This document shows positions 17,567-25,695 of a stretch of DNA of 28,358 bases, piece after piece. The DNA comes from SVTX01 sp045132775. Lineage in GTDB: Bacteria; Bacillota; Clostridia; Oscillospirales; CAG-272. Made by a program: the position numbers and the translations under genes. The DNA lies in NCBI GenBank assembly GCA_045132775.1, contig JBGUSX010000132.1, positions 1-28,358 on the forward strand, in the 5' to 3' direction. Within the stretch, counting starts at the first letter, position 1; the number at the start of each line of letters is the position of its first letter. Under the pieces are notes generated by a model that had not been told where the DNA came from, did no database searches, and was given only the letters and a program-made list of their open reading frames with translations.

Positions 17567-17709
17567 CGTTGTGCAGAGAACACAACTCAAAAATCAATAC
17601 ACACACAGTACCACGTCTGCGGTGCCGGTGTCTCCTTTGAGTGATAAAGACAAAAGGGGATTGCGCCGCCAAAGCTACTGTGGTGGAAAAACCGAAGGAG
17701 GACATTAAA
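17567..17709 (+). promoter_or_regulatory. Structured rpsB leader, candidate S2 autoregulatory RNA
   Basis: The leader folds by eye into a 5' hairpin (GTTGTG 17568-17573 with CACAAC 17581-17586) and a nested three-helix element. The element has an outer ACCAC/GTGGT (17610-17614 with 17680-17684), a middle GCGGTGC/GCGCCGC (17619-17625 with 17663-17669, one G-U pair) and an apical helix (17631-17639 with 17651-17660, one bulged A, one G-U). It ends 11 bases before the rpsB ribosome binding site AAGGAGG. S2 autoregulation of rpsB is known in other bacteria; here it is inferred from the structure only. Confidence 0.5.
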
Positions 17710-18456
17710 ATGTCTGTTATCTCAATTAAGCAGCTTCTCGAAGCTGGCGTCCATTTCGGACATCACACAAGAAGATGGAACCCCAAGATGCAGGAGTACA
17801 TCTTTACTGAAAGAAACGGCATCTACATCATCGACCTTCAGAAGACCGTTAAGAAGGTTGAGGAAGCTTACATGTTCGTTCGTGAGCTCGCTGCAAACAA
17901 CGGTAACGTTCTTTTCGTTGGTACAAAGAAGCAGGCGGCAGAGGCTATTAAGGAAGAGGCTCTCCGTTGCGGACAGTACTACGTTAACGTTCGTTGGCCC
18001 GGTGGTATGATGACCAACTTCAAGACCATCAAGAGATCTATCGCAAGACTCAACAGCCTTAACAAGATGGCTGAGGATGGCACATTCGATATGCTTCCCA
18101 AGAAGGAAGTTGCAAAGCTCCAGAAGGAGATCTTTGACCTCGAGAAGAACCTCGGCGGTATCAAGACTATGGAGCAGCTTCCCGATGCGATCTTCATCGT
18201 TGACCCCCGCAAGGAGAGAAACGCAGTTCTCGAGGCTAAGAAGCTCGGTATTCCGGTAATCGCTATCGTTGATACCAACTGCGATCCTGACGATGCTGAC
18301 TACGTAATTCCCGGTAACGACGACGCTATCCGCGCAATCAAGCTCATCTCTTCCGTAATTGCTGACGCAGTTATCGAGGGTAAGCAGGGTGAGCAGACCG
18401 CTGAGGCTGCAGAGGAAAAGGCTGAGGTCGAGGCTGAGGAAGACGCAGAGGCTTAA
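17710..18456 (+). CDS. rpsB: 30S ribosomal protein S2
   Basis: S2 is a small-subunit protein of the 30S body that interacts with S1/bS21 and the mRNA exit region. The 248-residue protein begins with the family hallmark LLEAGVHFGHHTRRWNPKM (about 9-27). It has VKKVEEAYMFVRELA and RWPGGMMTNFKT, and ends in an acidic Glu/Ala-rich tail (about 226-248). ATG 17710 lies 7 bases after AAGGAGG; the reading frame continues upstream but would extend into the structured leader. tsf follows 49 bases downstream, the standard rpsB-tsf pair. Confidence 0.98.
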   Translation: MSVISIKQLLEAGVHFGHHTRRWNPKMQEYIFTERNGIYIIDLQKTVKKVEEAYMFVRELAANNGNVLFVGTKKQAAEAIKEEALRCGQYYVNVRWPGGMMTNFKTIKRSIARLNSLNKMAEDGTFDMLPKKEVAKLQKEIFDLEKNLGGIKTMEQLPDAIFIVDPRKERNAVLEAKKLGIPVIAIVDTNCDPDDADYVIPGNDDAIRAIKLISSVIADAVIEGKQGEQTAEAAEEKAEVEAEEDAEA

Positions 18457-18505
18457 TCTGAATCTTTGTTAAGAATTTGTATTAAATAGAAAGGAATTAT
18501 CCAAA

Positions 18506-19432
18506 ATGGCTACTATTACTGCAAAAGACGTTGCTGCTCTCAGAGCAAAGACCGGTATCGGTATGATGGAGTGCAAGAAGGCACTCGTTGAGGCAGACGG
18601 CGATATGGATGCTGCTATTAAGCTTCTTCGCGAGAAGGGTGAGCTTAAGGCTGAGTCCAAAATGGCTACAAGAATCGCAGCTGACGGTCTCGTTGACATT
18701 CTTACTGTTGGCGACAAGACCGCTATCGTTGAGGTTAACACCGAGACAGACTTCGTTGCAAAGAACGAGACCTTCAAGGCTTTCGTTAAGAATCTTCTTA
18801 AGGTTATCATCGACACTAACCCCGCTGACGTAGAGGCACTTAATGCTTGCGACTACGAGGGTGTTACCGTTGAAGCAAAGCTCAAGGAGCTTATTTTCCA
18901 GATCGGTGAGAAGATCACTGTTCGTCGTTTTGCTATCGTTGAGGGAACAACCAGCACGTACATTCACGGTATGGGCTCCATCGGTGTTATCGTTAAGTTC
19001 GACACCGACTGCGCTGACAAGGACGGTTTCGCTGAGTTCGCAAAGAACATCGCTCTCCAGGTTGGTGCATATCCTACTCCTTACCTCGACAGAGAGAGCG
19101 TTCCCGCTTCCGTTCTTGAGAACGAGAAGAACATCATCAAGACTCAGCTTGCTAACGATCCTAAAATGGCTAACAAGCCCGAGAAGGTTCTTGACGGTAT
19201 TGTAACAGGTAAGCTTGGCAAGTTCTACGAGAACAACTGCCTTGTTGACATGGAGTACGTTAAGGCCGAGGATCATGAGAGTGTTGCGAAGTACATTGCT
19301 AACACCGCAAAGGCTTTTGGCGGTTCTATCAAGGTTGCATCCTTCGTTCGTTTCGAGAAGGGTGAGGGCATTGAGAAGAGACAGGACGACCTCGCTGCAG
19401 AGGTTGCAAAGCTCACAGGTCAGGCTCAGTAA
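18506..19432 (+). CDS. tsf: Elongation factor Ts
   Basis: EF-Ts is the nucleotide exchange factor that recycles EF-Tu-GDP. The 308-residue protein has the N-terminal UBA-like domain (AALRAKTGIGMMECKKAL, about 10-27), the EF-Tu-contacting TDFVAKN motif (81-87) and two core alpha/beta domains. Its length is normal for a bacterial EF-Ts. It is cotranscribed with rpsB and closed by a strong terminator 16 bases downstream. Codon choice is biased to AAG/GAG/GTT, as expected for a highly expressed gene. Confidence 0.98.
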   Translation: MATITAKDVAALRAKTGIGMMECKKALVEADGDMDAAIKLLREKGELKAESKMATRIAADGLVDILTVGDKTAIVEVNTETDFVAKNETFKAFVKNLLKVIIDTNPADVEALNACDYEGVTVEAKLKELIFQIGEKITVRRFAIVEGTTSTYIHGMGSIGVIVKFDTDCADKDGFAEFAKNIALQVGAYPTPYLDRESVPASVLENEKNIIKTQLANDPKMANKPEKVLDGIVTGKLGKFYENNCLVDMEYVKAEDHESVAKYIANTAKAFGGSIKVASFVRFEKGEGIEKRQDDLAAEVAKLTGQAQ

Positions 19433-19447
19433 TCAAAATTTAAATAG

Positions 19448-19473
19448 AAAAACCTCCCGTCAGGGAGGTTTTT
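19448..19473 (+). terminator. Rho-independent terminator after tsf
   Basis: Perfect 11-base-pair stem AAAAACCTCCC / GGGAGGTTTTT with a 4-base loop, ending in a T run. tadA begins only 24 bases later and no promoter is visible between them. tadA may therefore depend on partial read-through or on a promoter inside tsf. Confidence 0.93.
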
Positions 19474-19497
19474 CAATAGATAAGGGGAGGTGTGCGG

Positions 19498-19941
19498 ATG
19501 CACGGTGAATTTATGCGGATCGCGCTCGATGAAGCAAAAATGGCGGCGAGAGAGGGTGAGATACCTGTTGGCGCGGTCATTGTCAAGGATGGCGAGGTAA
19601 TTGCATCTGCGCACAATAATCGCGAGGCGACGGGAGATGCCACGGGGCATGCGGAGGTTCTTGCTATTCGCAAGGCTTGCGAGGCTCTTGGCGGTTGGCA
19701 CCTTGAAAAATGCACGCTTTACGTAACTCTGGAGCCCTGTCCGATGTGTATGGGTGCGATAATAAATTCGAGGCTTGGAAAGGTTGTTTTTGGGGCAAAG
19801 GACGCAAAGGCGGGGGCTTGCGGAAGTGTAATGGATATGAGAAATTATCCCTTAAATCACAAGCCTTGGGTCGAGCACGGATTTATGAAGGAAGAATGTG
19901 CAAAGCTACTGTCGGATTTTTTTGCTGACAGGCGAAAATGA
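19498..19941 (+). CDS. tadA: tRNA-specific adenosine deaminase TadA
   Basis: TadA converts A34 to inosine at the wobble position of tRNA-Arg(ACG). The 147-residue zinc enzyme carries the HAE motif (H51, E53) and the PCPMC motif (C81, C84), plus the conserved C-terminal NHKPWVEHGFM region. Start choice: ATG 19498 is 7 bases after GGGGAGG, whereas an in-frame GTG at 19492 would be only 1 base from it. It is followed 12 bases later by the Nudix gene. Confidence 0.95.
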   Translation: MHGEFMRIALDEAKMAAREGEIPVGAVIVKDGEVIASAHNNREATGDATGHAEVLAIRKACEALGGWHLEKCTLYVTLEPCPMCMGAIINSRLGKVVFGAKDAKAGACGSVMDMRNYPLNHKPWVEHGFMKEECAKLLSDFFADRRK

Positions 19942-19953
19942 ACGGAGGGCATT

Positions 19954-20502
19954 ATGGAGCTTTGGGATCTTTACGATGAAAACAGAATAAAGCTCGGGCG
20001 GACAATGGTTCGCGGCGACAAGCAGCCCGAGGGTGTTTACAGAATAGTCGTTCACGCTTGTATTTTCAACTCTAAAGGCGAGATGCTGATACAGCAAAGA
20101 CAGCCGTTTAAGTCGGGTTGGTCGAATATGTGGGACGTTACGGTTGGCGGAAGCGCGGTATCTGGGGACACAAGTCAGACGGCTGTCGAGCGAGAGCTCT
20201 TGGAAGAGCTTGGGCTTGACATGTCATTTCAAGGAGTCATGCCCGCACTTACTGTGAATGTTGACGGTGTATTTGACGATGTTTATATTGATGTGCGCGA
20301 TGATATTGATATTTCTGCGCTAAAATTGCAGAATAGCGAGGTTCAGAGAGTCAAATGGGCTTGCCGTGACGAGATAATCGAAATGATAAAAGAGGGAAGC
20401 TTTATCCCATATACCGAAAGCTTTATTGACCTTTTGTTCTTTATGCGAAACCACAGCGGTACAAGAACGAAAAAGGATACAAGCGTTCCGACAAAACAAT
20501 GA
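19954..20502 (+). CDS. Nudix hydrolase domain protein
   Basis: The 182-residue protein has a Nudix fold with the box running from G66 to L88. It reads GSAVSGDTSQTAVEREL followed by LEELG, matching Gx5Ex7REUxEExGU except that the first Glu is Asp (D72). The REUxEE core that coordinates metal is intact (R80, E81, E84, E85). The N-terminal LWDLYDENRIKLG and QQRQPFKSGWSNMWDV segments resemble the isopentenyl-diphosphate isomerase-like/YfcD branch, but the substrate cannot be assigned. GGAGGG precedes the ATG. It lies 12 bases downstream of tadA and ends at a bidirectional terminator. Confidence 0.86.
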   Translation: MELWDLYDENRIKLGRTMVRGDKQPEGVYRIVVHACIFNSKGEMLIQQRQPFKSGWSNMWDVTVGGSAVSGDTSQTAVERELLEELGLDMSFQGVMPALTVNVDGVFDDVYIDVRDDIDISALKLQNSEVQRVKWACRDEIIEMIKEGSFIPYTESFIDLLFFMRNHSGTRTKKDTSVPTKQ

Positions 20503-20506
20503 AAAC

Positions 20507-20532
20507 GGAGACCGTGTAGGTCTCCATTTTTA
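20507..20532. terminator. Bidirectional terminator between convergent genes
   Basis: Stem GGAGACC / GGTCTCC (20507-20513 with 20519-20525), 5-base loop, followed on the plus strand by ATTTTTATTTT and on the minus strand by GTTTTC. It sits between the converging Nudix and HAD genes and could end transcription from both sides, more strongly for the plus strand. Confidence 0.82.
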
Positions 20533-21312
20533 TTTTATTGATTTTACAATATCATAAACACTGTTGAGGATATATTTTGGACGGTAGGGGAAGAGATTTA
20601 TATCTTCTTTTGTGGTTACGCCCGTAAGAACAAGGATAGTATCGACGTTTGATTCGATGCCCGAGATAATGTCCGTATCCATTCTGTCGCCGATGAAAGC
20701 TACGTCCTCACTGTGACATCCGAGCTTGCGCAGTCCATGGCGAACCATAAGGGGATTGGGCTTGCCGACAAAGTAAGCTTTTTTGCCTGTTGCTATCTCG
20801 ATAGGCGCTATAAGAGAGCCTGTTGCAGGCATTATTCCTTTTTCGGTGACACCGATTGTGTCGGGATTTGCGCCGATGAGCTTTGCGCCTTTATTTACGA
20901 GGGCGATCGCCTTTTCTATCTTTTCAAAGCCGTATGTCCTTGTCTCGCCTATAACGACGTAATCGGGGTCGACGTCGTTCATATATATACCCTGGTCGTA
21001 GAGTGCCTTTGAAAGTGCAGCCTCGCCGATGACGTACGCGGTGCATCCGGGAGCCTGTGAATGAAGAAACTCTGCTGTTGCCATAGCGCTTGTATAAAAG
21101 TGGTCGGGGGAGACCGAGAGTCCCATTCTCTCAAGCTTCATTGAGAGCTCGTGAGGTGTGCGCTCGGGGCTATTGGTGAGAAAGACAAATTTTTTGTCGT
21201 TGTCTATCATCCAATTTACAAAGTCTGCGACACCGTCGAGAATACGGCTACCGTGGTAGATAACTCCGTCCATATCGCATATAAAGCCTTTTTTATTGAG
21301 AATATTTTGCAT
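20530..21312 (-). CDS. HAD-IIA family phosphatase (NagD/PGP-like)
   Basis: The 260-residue HAD hydrolase has motif I DMDGVIY (D13, D15), motif II TNS (46-48), the motif III lysine in VGKPNP and motif IV GDRMDTDI. The cap domain lies between motifs II and III, as in class IIA. Family members dephosphorylate sugar phosphates, nucleoside monophosphates or 2-phosphoglycolate; the substrate here is unknown. The start is the ATG at 21312, 7 bases after GGGAGG; an in-frame ATG at 21345 would overlap the -10 of the promoter. It is monocistronic. Confidence 0.9.
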   Translation of the reverse strand: MQNILNKKGFICDMDGVIYHGSRILDGVADFVNWMIDNDKKFVFLTNSPERTPHELSMKLERMGLSVSPDHFYTSAMATAEFLHSQAPGCTAYVIGEAALSKALYDQGIYMNDVDPDYVVIGETRTYGFEKIEKAIALVNKGAKLIGANPDTIGVTEKGIMPATGSLIAPIEIATGKKAYFVGKPNPLMVRHGLRKLGCHSEDVAFIGDRMDTDIISGIESNVDTILVLTGVTTKEDINLFPYRPKYILNSVYDIVKSIK

Positions 21313-21344
21313 TTTTGTTCCTCCCTGGGTGATTTGTCGAGACA

Positions 21345-21373
21345 ATTATACTACATTTTTCCTTATATGTCAA
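21345..21373 (-). promoter_or_regulatory. Perfect-consensus promoter of the HAD-IIA gene
   Basis: On the minus strand TTGACA (21368-21373) and TATAAT (21345-21350) are separated by exactly 17 bases, a full sigma-A consensus match. It is 32 bases upstream of the ATG at 21312, which also supports that start. Confidence 0.92.
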
Positions 21374-21397
21374 GGAAAAAGTAAAAACAAGATGTTA

Positions 21398-21426
21398 AAG
21401 GGACGCTTCTTTGTGAAGCGTCCCTT
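21398..21426 (-). terminator. Terminator after pckA
   Basis: A perfect 12-base-pair hairpin (arms 21398-21409 and 21415-21426, 5-base loop) lies 22 bases past the pckA stop. On the minus strand it is followed by a T-rich stretch (TAACATCTTGTTTTT), so the U-tract is displaced by some bases. Confidence 0.75.
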
Positions 21427-21447
21427 GTTGTAGCTCTATTGATCAAA

Positions 21448-23238
21448 TTATGCCTTAAGTCTTGCCTCGAGTGCTGCAAGCTCGTCGTACATAGTCTGGG
21501 GAACTCTGTCGCCGACCTGTGCATAGAAGGCTTTGATGTTCTCGACGTCCTCAAGCCAGGATTCCTTATCAACGGTAAGGAGCTCCTTGATAGTATCAAG
21601 AGTTACGTCCTCAAGTCCCTCGATGCAGATGTCCTCTGCCTTCGGAACGTATCCGATAGGAGTGATGTCTGCGTCGACCTTGCCCTCGCAACGAGCGAGG
21701 ATCCACATAAGAACTCTCATATTATCACCGAATCCGGGCCAGATGAAGTTGCCCTCGGCATCGGTGCGGAACCAGTTAACGTGGAAGATCTTGGGAGCGT
21801 GGGGAATTGTTGTGCCCATCTTGAGCCAGTGTGCCCAGTAGTCACCCATATCGTAGCCTACGAAGGGTCTCATAGCCATAGGATCGCGGCGAACTACGCC
21901 GACTGCACCTGCAGCTGCTGCGGTCGTTTCGCTTGCCATGATAGATCCGACGAACGCGCCGTTCTGCCAGCTTGTTGACTGGTAAACGAGGGGAGCGGTC
22001 TTTGCACGTCTTCCGCCGAATACGATAGCGGAGATCGGTACACCTGCGGGATTAGAGAACTCCTTGGAGATGCAGGGGCAGTTGATAGCCTTCGCGGTAA
22101 ATCTGGAGTTGGGATGTGCACCAGAGGTCTCGAGCTTTCTTGCCTTGTCGTAGGTTCTGAAGTCCCAAGGATTGCCTCTCCAGTCGATAGCCTCTGCGGG
22201 AGGATTCTTGTCAAGTCCTTCCCACCAAACGGTGTTATCGGCGGTGTTATGAACAACGTTTGTGAAGATGGTGTCCTTCATTGTTGTATAGAGAGCGTTG
22301 GGGTTGGAGTTGAGGTTTGTTCCGGGAGCAACGCCGAAGAATCCGTTTTCGGGGTTAACCGCCCAGAGTCTTCCGTCCTCACCTACGCGGAGCCATGCGA
22401 TATCGTCACCTACGCACCATACCTTGTAGCCCTGCTTGGAGTAGTACTCCGGAGGGATAAGCATTGCGAGGTTGGTCTTACCGCAAGCGGAGGGGAATGC
22501 TGCACATACGTACTTTGTCTCACCGTTGGGATATTCAACACCGAGGATGAGCATGTGCTCTGCCATCCAGCCCTCTTTACGTCCGAGGAAGGATGCGATA
22601 CGGAGTGCAAAGCACTTCTTACCGAGAAGAACGTTTCCGCCGTAACCGGAGTTTACTGACCAGATGGTATTTTCCTCGGGGAAGTGAACGATATATCTGT
22701 TCTCTTCGTCGATATCAGCGCGAGCGTGGAGACCCTTGATGTAGTCTGCGCTCTCACCGAGTGCATCGAGAACGTCGTTACCTACGCGTGTCATGATAAG
22801 CATATTGAGAACGACGTAGATAGAGTCGGTAAGCTCGATACCGTACTTTGCGAAGGGGGAGCCTACTACACTCATGGAGTAGGGGATAACGTACATCGTG
22901 CGGCCCTTCATGCTTCCTGTGTAGAGCCTTGTGAGCTTTGCCTTGCACTCTGCGGGATCCATCCAGTTATTGATGTTTCCTGCGTCTTCCTTCTTGGAGG
23001 TACAGATAAAGGTTCTGCCCTCAACGCGTGCAACGTCGTTTACTGCGGTTCTGTGGAGGTAGCAACCGGGGAGCTTTTCCTGGTTGAGCTTGATCATCTC
23101 GCCGGTAGAGCAAGCCTCGGCTCTGAGTGCCTCTGCCTGTTCCTCGCTACCGTCGATCCAGACGATCTTGTCAGGCTGAGTCATTTCAGCCATTTCGTTG
23201 ATCCAATCAAGAACATACTTATTGTTGGTAGGTGTCAT
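21448..23238 (-). CDS. pckA: Phosphoenolpyruvate carboxykinase (GTP)
   Basis: This enzyme interconverts oxaloacetate plus GTP with PEP, CO2 and GDP, linking the C4-acid pool to glycolysis or gluconeogenesis. In anaerobes it often runs in the CO2-fixing direction. The 596-residue protein has the GTP-type signature with the kinase P-loop and reactive cysteine in FPSACGKTN (248-256, C252), the metal-binding GDDIAWL (277-283), the TMYVIPYSM stretch (114-122) and the family Arg/Lys substrate residues. The ATG follows AAAGGAGAAAAACC. Monocistronic, with its own promoter and terminator. It belongs to the GTP-dependent clade, not the ATP-dependent clade common in other bacteria. Confidence 0.96.
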   Translation of the reverse strand: MTPTNNKYVLDWINEMAEMTQPDKIVWIDGSEEQAEALRAEACSTGEMIKLNQEKLPGCYLHRTAVNDVARVEGRTFICTSKKEDAGNINNWMDPAECKAKLTRLYTGSMKGRTMYVIPYSMSVVGSPFAKYGIELTDSIYVVLNMLIMTRVGNDVLDALGESADYIKGLHARADIDEENRYIVHFPEENTIWSVNSGYGGNVLLGKKCFALRIASFLGRKEGWMAEHMLILGVEYPNGETKYVCAAFPSACGKTNLAMLIPPEYYSKQGYKVWCVGDDIAWLRVGEDGRLWAVNPENGFFGVAPGTNLNSNPNALYTTMKDTIFTNVVHNTADNTVWWEGLDKNPPAEAIDWRGNPWDFRTYDKARKLETSGAHPNSRFTAKAINCPCISKEFSNPAGVPISAIVFGGRRAKTAPLVYQSTSWQNGAFVGSIMASETTAAAAGAVGVVRRDPMAMRPFVGYDMGDYWAHWLKMGTTIPHAPKIFHVNWFRTDAEGNFIWPGFGDNMRVLMWILARCEGKVDADITPIGYVPKAEDICIEGLEDVTLDTIKELLTVDKESWLEDVENIKAFYAQVGDRVPQTMYDELAALEARLKA

Positions 23239-23321
23239 GGTTTTTCTCCTTTTTATAGTGGTAATTTATTTAACTTATTCATTTTGCGGATCAGATTTTG
23301 CCCTTTTCTCCGCCATTATAA

Positions 23322-23350
23322 ATTATATCACAGGAAAATTCATTTTTCAA
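23322..23350 (-). promoter_or_regulatory. Promoter of pckA
   Basis: On the minus strand TTGAAA (23345-23350) and TATAAT (23322-23327) are separated by 17 bases, with an extended -10 (TGATATAAT). A second TATAAT occurs 7 bases downstream. The leader is about 75 bases with no clear regulatory fold. The 285 bases from pckA to the sigma gene otherwise hold only this and the divergent promoter. Confidence 0.8.
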
Positions 23351-23420
23351 TCATATTTTTCCAAAAGTTTCAATTTGTTAATATTTTTCAAGGTGTGTTG
23401 ACAGATCGATATTTTCAATA

Positions 23421-23449
23421 TTGACACGTCAGGCAGAAAATGATAAAAT
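23421..23449 (+). promoter_or_regulatory. Promoter of the sigma factor operon
   Basis: TTGACA (23421-23426), 17-base spacer, TAAAAT (23444-23449). Downstream, before the ribosome binding site, lies an imperfect direct repeat GCGTAAGA (23463-23470) and GCGTATAAGA (23485-23494), 22 bases apart. This could be the -35/-10 of a second promoter read by the sigma factor itself; that part is speculative. Confidence 0.7.
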
Positions 23450-23523
23450 AAATTTGACAAAAGCGTAAGATTTTTTCTTTTTATGCGTATAAGATAGTGG
23501 ACGCGCCCGAAGGAGGTGAGACG

Positions 23524-24087
23524 ATGGATGACGTAAAGCTTTTGAAATTACTGCGTAAGGATCCCAACAGAGGAATAGAATTTATTATGGATGAGTATGC
23601 AGGTCTCGTTTATGCGGTAGTACGCGGAAGGCTTGTCGGAAACCAATTCGTCTCAACTGATATTGAGGACTGTGTCGCAGAGACGTTCAGCGAGTTTTAC
23701 ATATCGCTTGACAGCTTTGATCCCAAAAGATCAAGCATCAGATCATATCTTTGCGTTCTGGCAAGGAATAACGCGATCGATCTTTTGCGCAGACGCGCAA
23801 AAGACGGTATGACGCTGTCCATCGACGCTGATGATTCGTTTGTTCAGATCAAGGATGATTTTGATATTGAGAGCGAGCTTGCCGAACGTGAGCTTGTGCG
23901 CGAGGTCTTTTATGCAATAAAGGATCTTGGGGAGCCCGATGCGAGTATTATCATTCGCAAATACTATTTTGGTGAGTCGTCGAGGGAGATATCAAAGGCT
24001 ATGAAATTGAGTGTATCTCTCGTTGACACGCGTGCGCACAGAGCCTTGAACAAATTGAGAAAATTGTTTGGAGGGCGGGAAAAATGA
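23524..24087 (+). CDS. ECF-like sigma-70 family RNA polymerase sigma factor
   Basis: The 187-residue protein has only sigma regions 2 and 4. Region 2 spans about residues 15-90 (DIEDCVAETFSEFYISL, then SIRSYLCVLARNNAIDLLRRR, the -10 recognition helix). After an acidic linker, region 4 spans about 130-180 (IIIRKYYFGESSREISKAM and SLVDTRAHRALNKLRKLF, a helix-turn-helix). The start is ATG 23524, 7 bases after AAGGAGG; a GTG at 23497 would include that ribosome binding site. It overlaps the next gene by four bases (ATGA), the typical arrangement for a sigma factor and its membrane regulator. The signal it senses is unknown. Confidence 0.92.
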   Translation: MDDVKLLKLLRKDPNRGIEFIMDEYAGLVYAVVRGRLVGNQFVSTDIEDCVAETFSEFYISLDSFDPKRSSIRSYLCVLARNNAIDLLRRRAKDGMTLSIDADDSFVQIKDDFDIESELAERELVREVFYAIKDLGEPDASIIIRKYYFGESSREISKAMKLSVSLVDTRAHRALNKLRKLFGGREK

Positions 24088-25607
24088 AAAGAAATTTAAA
24101 AGATATTTTTGATAGCGCCACACCTGATGAGCTGGATATCATCTCATATAAGCTTGAATCGGAAGAGATCGAGGATGCTACACTTGAATCTATAAAGGAG
24201 AAGGTATTTGCCAAAACCAACCTAAAAAGGAGCTTGGGAGGTAAGGGCAAGTGGATCTGGAGTGCAGCTGTTGCGGCGGTACTTTGTTTTGCGGTAGGAT
24301 TGGCGGCGATCGTTCATAGAACACCGACAACATTGAAGTTAGAGCCGATCCCCGCCGTTATGACCGTGGGAGATCGCCTGACGGGAAGGCAGGAGTTATC
24401 ATTTATCGATAATGACATAAAGGAAGCCGGTGAATACAGTTATTGTCTTGTGTCTCCCGGATTCTATATAGGAACCGTTATTGAAGCCGAGATAATCGAG
24501 GTATATCCGGATCTGTACAGTTACGGCTCGGGATACGACTCTATATATAACTCTGAAAATACTTGTCACGTAGCAAAAGTCAAGGTGATCGAATCCTTTA
24601 ACACTAAAGGACTTCCCGAGGAGATATTCATTTCCTATCGACATTACGGTGCCGATATTTTTGACGGGTACGAGCGTTTCATTATGTCGCTTAATCAAGT
24701 GGGTGTTGAGAACTATCTTCTGATCAATGAGACGCAGGGAAGAATAGACTATTTTTCAAATATGTTCGAGTCTGCTCTCGTTGATATGGGATACGGTAGC
24801 TTTATTGCTTTTAACGACAACAAGGTGGACACAACATTTTGGGAAAAGGCGAATTACATGGATAGCTACACACCTAATTTGCCTCCCGTTATGGAGCGTG
24901 TTCTTGATGAACCGGGTTGGTATGTATATCCTGCAACCAGGACATCAACATTGAAGGAGGTCAAGGACAACGTCAGAAGACAGATAAAGGCAAAGAGTAA
25001 GAATTATCCGAATCGCAGATACGATAATCGTAATTACCTTACTTCCGATGACATTTTCGTATCCGAAGAGGCAAAGAAGATACGGGATTACGTAAAGCCC
25101 GGTAAGAATAACGTGTTCAGTTATAAATTAACCGTTGATTCTGAGGGAATTAAAGTGGTATATACTCGACTTGTCAACGGTTTTCAGACCGATGAAGTCA
25201 TTACTATATGGGAAGGCGGAGACGGTAACAGAGATATCTCTGTGAGGGGCGGAAAGCACAACTCGGATGATCTGAAAAAAATGCCCGACATTGCAGGCGT
25301 GATAGAGGATCTTAAGATTATGGATATGAAGCCTCCGCGTGTTGACCCCGTTAAGTTTGGATTGGATTTGAAAAGTGTTAGCGCCGAGGGTATATACCGC
25401 AAGATAGACGGAAAAATTTACGGTATAGTTCGGGTCCTTTGGGTTTTTACCGACGGAAAGGCAAATGCGCGCGATGCTGTTTATTATCTTTACGATGAGA
25501 GCGGTGAGGGACGTGTTATAAGCGAAGAAGAGCTCAAGGCTATCATTGGAGATGATAAATTTATCATTAACACACATTTATCCGGCAAGTTCTATATCAA
25601 CTACTGA
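24084..25607 (+). CDS. Single-pass membrane protein, probable anti-sigma-like partner
   Basis: I do not recognise this 507-residue protein as a named family. It has a charged cytoplasmic N-terminus (about 1-55, LKDIFDSATPDELDIISYKLE, written here in part), one membrane helix (about 57-77, WIWSAAVAAVLCFAVGLAAIV split by eye) and a large exported region of about 430 residues. That region has mixed alpha/beta character, many Tyr and Asp, and no Cys-rich or enzymatic motif I can name. The translational overlap with the sigma gene and the short cytoplasmic domain suggest it holds the sigma factor at the membrane and releases it on an outside signal. No zinc-type HxxxCxxC anti-sigma motif is present, so the mode of binding is uncertain. 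Confidence 0.72.
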   Translation: MKRNLKDIFDSATPDELDIISYKLESEEIEDATLESIKEKVFAKTNLKRSLGGKGKWIWSAAVAAVLCFAVGLAAIVHRTPTTLKLEPIPAVMTVGDRLTGRQELSFIDNDIKEAGEYSYCLVSPGFYIGTVIEAEIIEVYPDLYSYGSGYDSIYNSENTCHVAKVKVIESFNTKGLPEEIFISYRHYGADIFDGYERFIMSLNQVGVENYLLINETQGRIDYFSNMFESALVDMGYGSFIAFNDNKVDTTFWEKANYMDSYTPNLPPVMERVLDEPGWYVYPATRTSTLKEVKDNVRRQIKAKSKNYPNRRYDNRNYLTSDDIFVSEEAKKIRDYVKPGKNNVFSYKLTVDSEGIKVVYTRLVNGFQTDEVITIWEGGDGNRDISVRGGKHNSDDLKKMPDIAGVIEDLKIMDMKPPRVDPVKFGLDLKSVSAEGIYRKIDGKIYGIVRVLWVFTDGKANARDAVYYLYDESGEGRVISEEELKAIIGDDKFIINTHLSGKFYINY

Positions 25608-25619
25608 AAAACTTACAGA

Positions 25620-25651
25620 AAAGCGGGTAAAAGCATCCGCTTTTCTTTTTG
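25620..25651 (+). terminator. Terminator after the sigma operon
   Basis: Stem AAAGCGGGT / ATCCGCTTT (25620-25628 with 25635-25643, one G-U pair), 6-base loop, then TCTTTTTG. It lies 12 bases past the stop codon of the membrane protein gene. Confidence 0.85.
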
Positions 25652-25695
25652 TTATGCTATTCTAAAAAAATGTCGAAAAATTTGTCAAAAAGCTC

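Noticed and set aside
22114..22659. 181-residue plus-strand open frame opposite pckA
   Set aside because: Antisense shadow of the PEPCK P-loop region, with no family resemblance or promoter.
23454..23482. Second TTGACA (23454-23459) as another sigma-A promoter for the sigma gene
   Set aside because: No -10 hexamer at 16-18 bases; the nearest TATAAG is 28 bases away.
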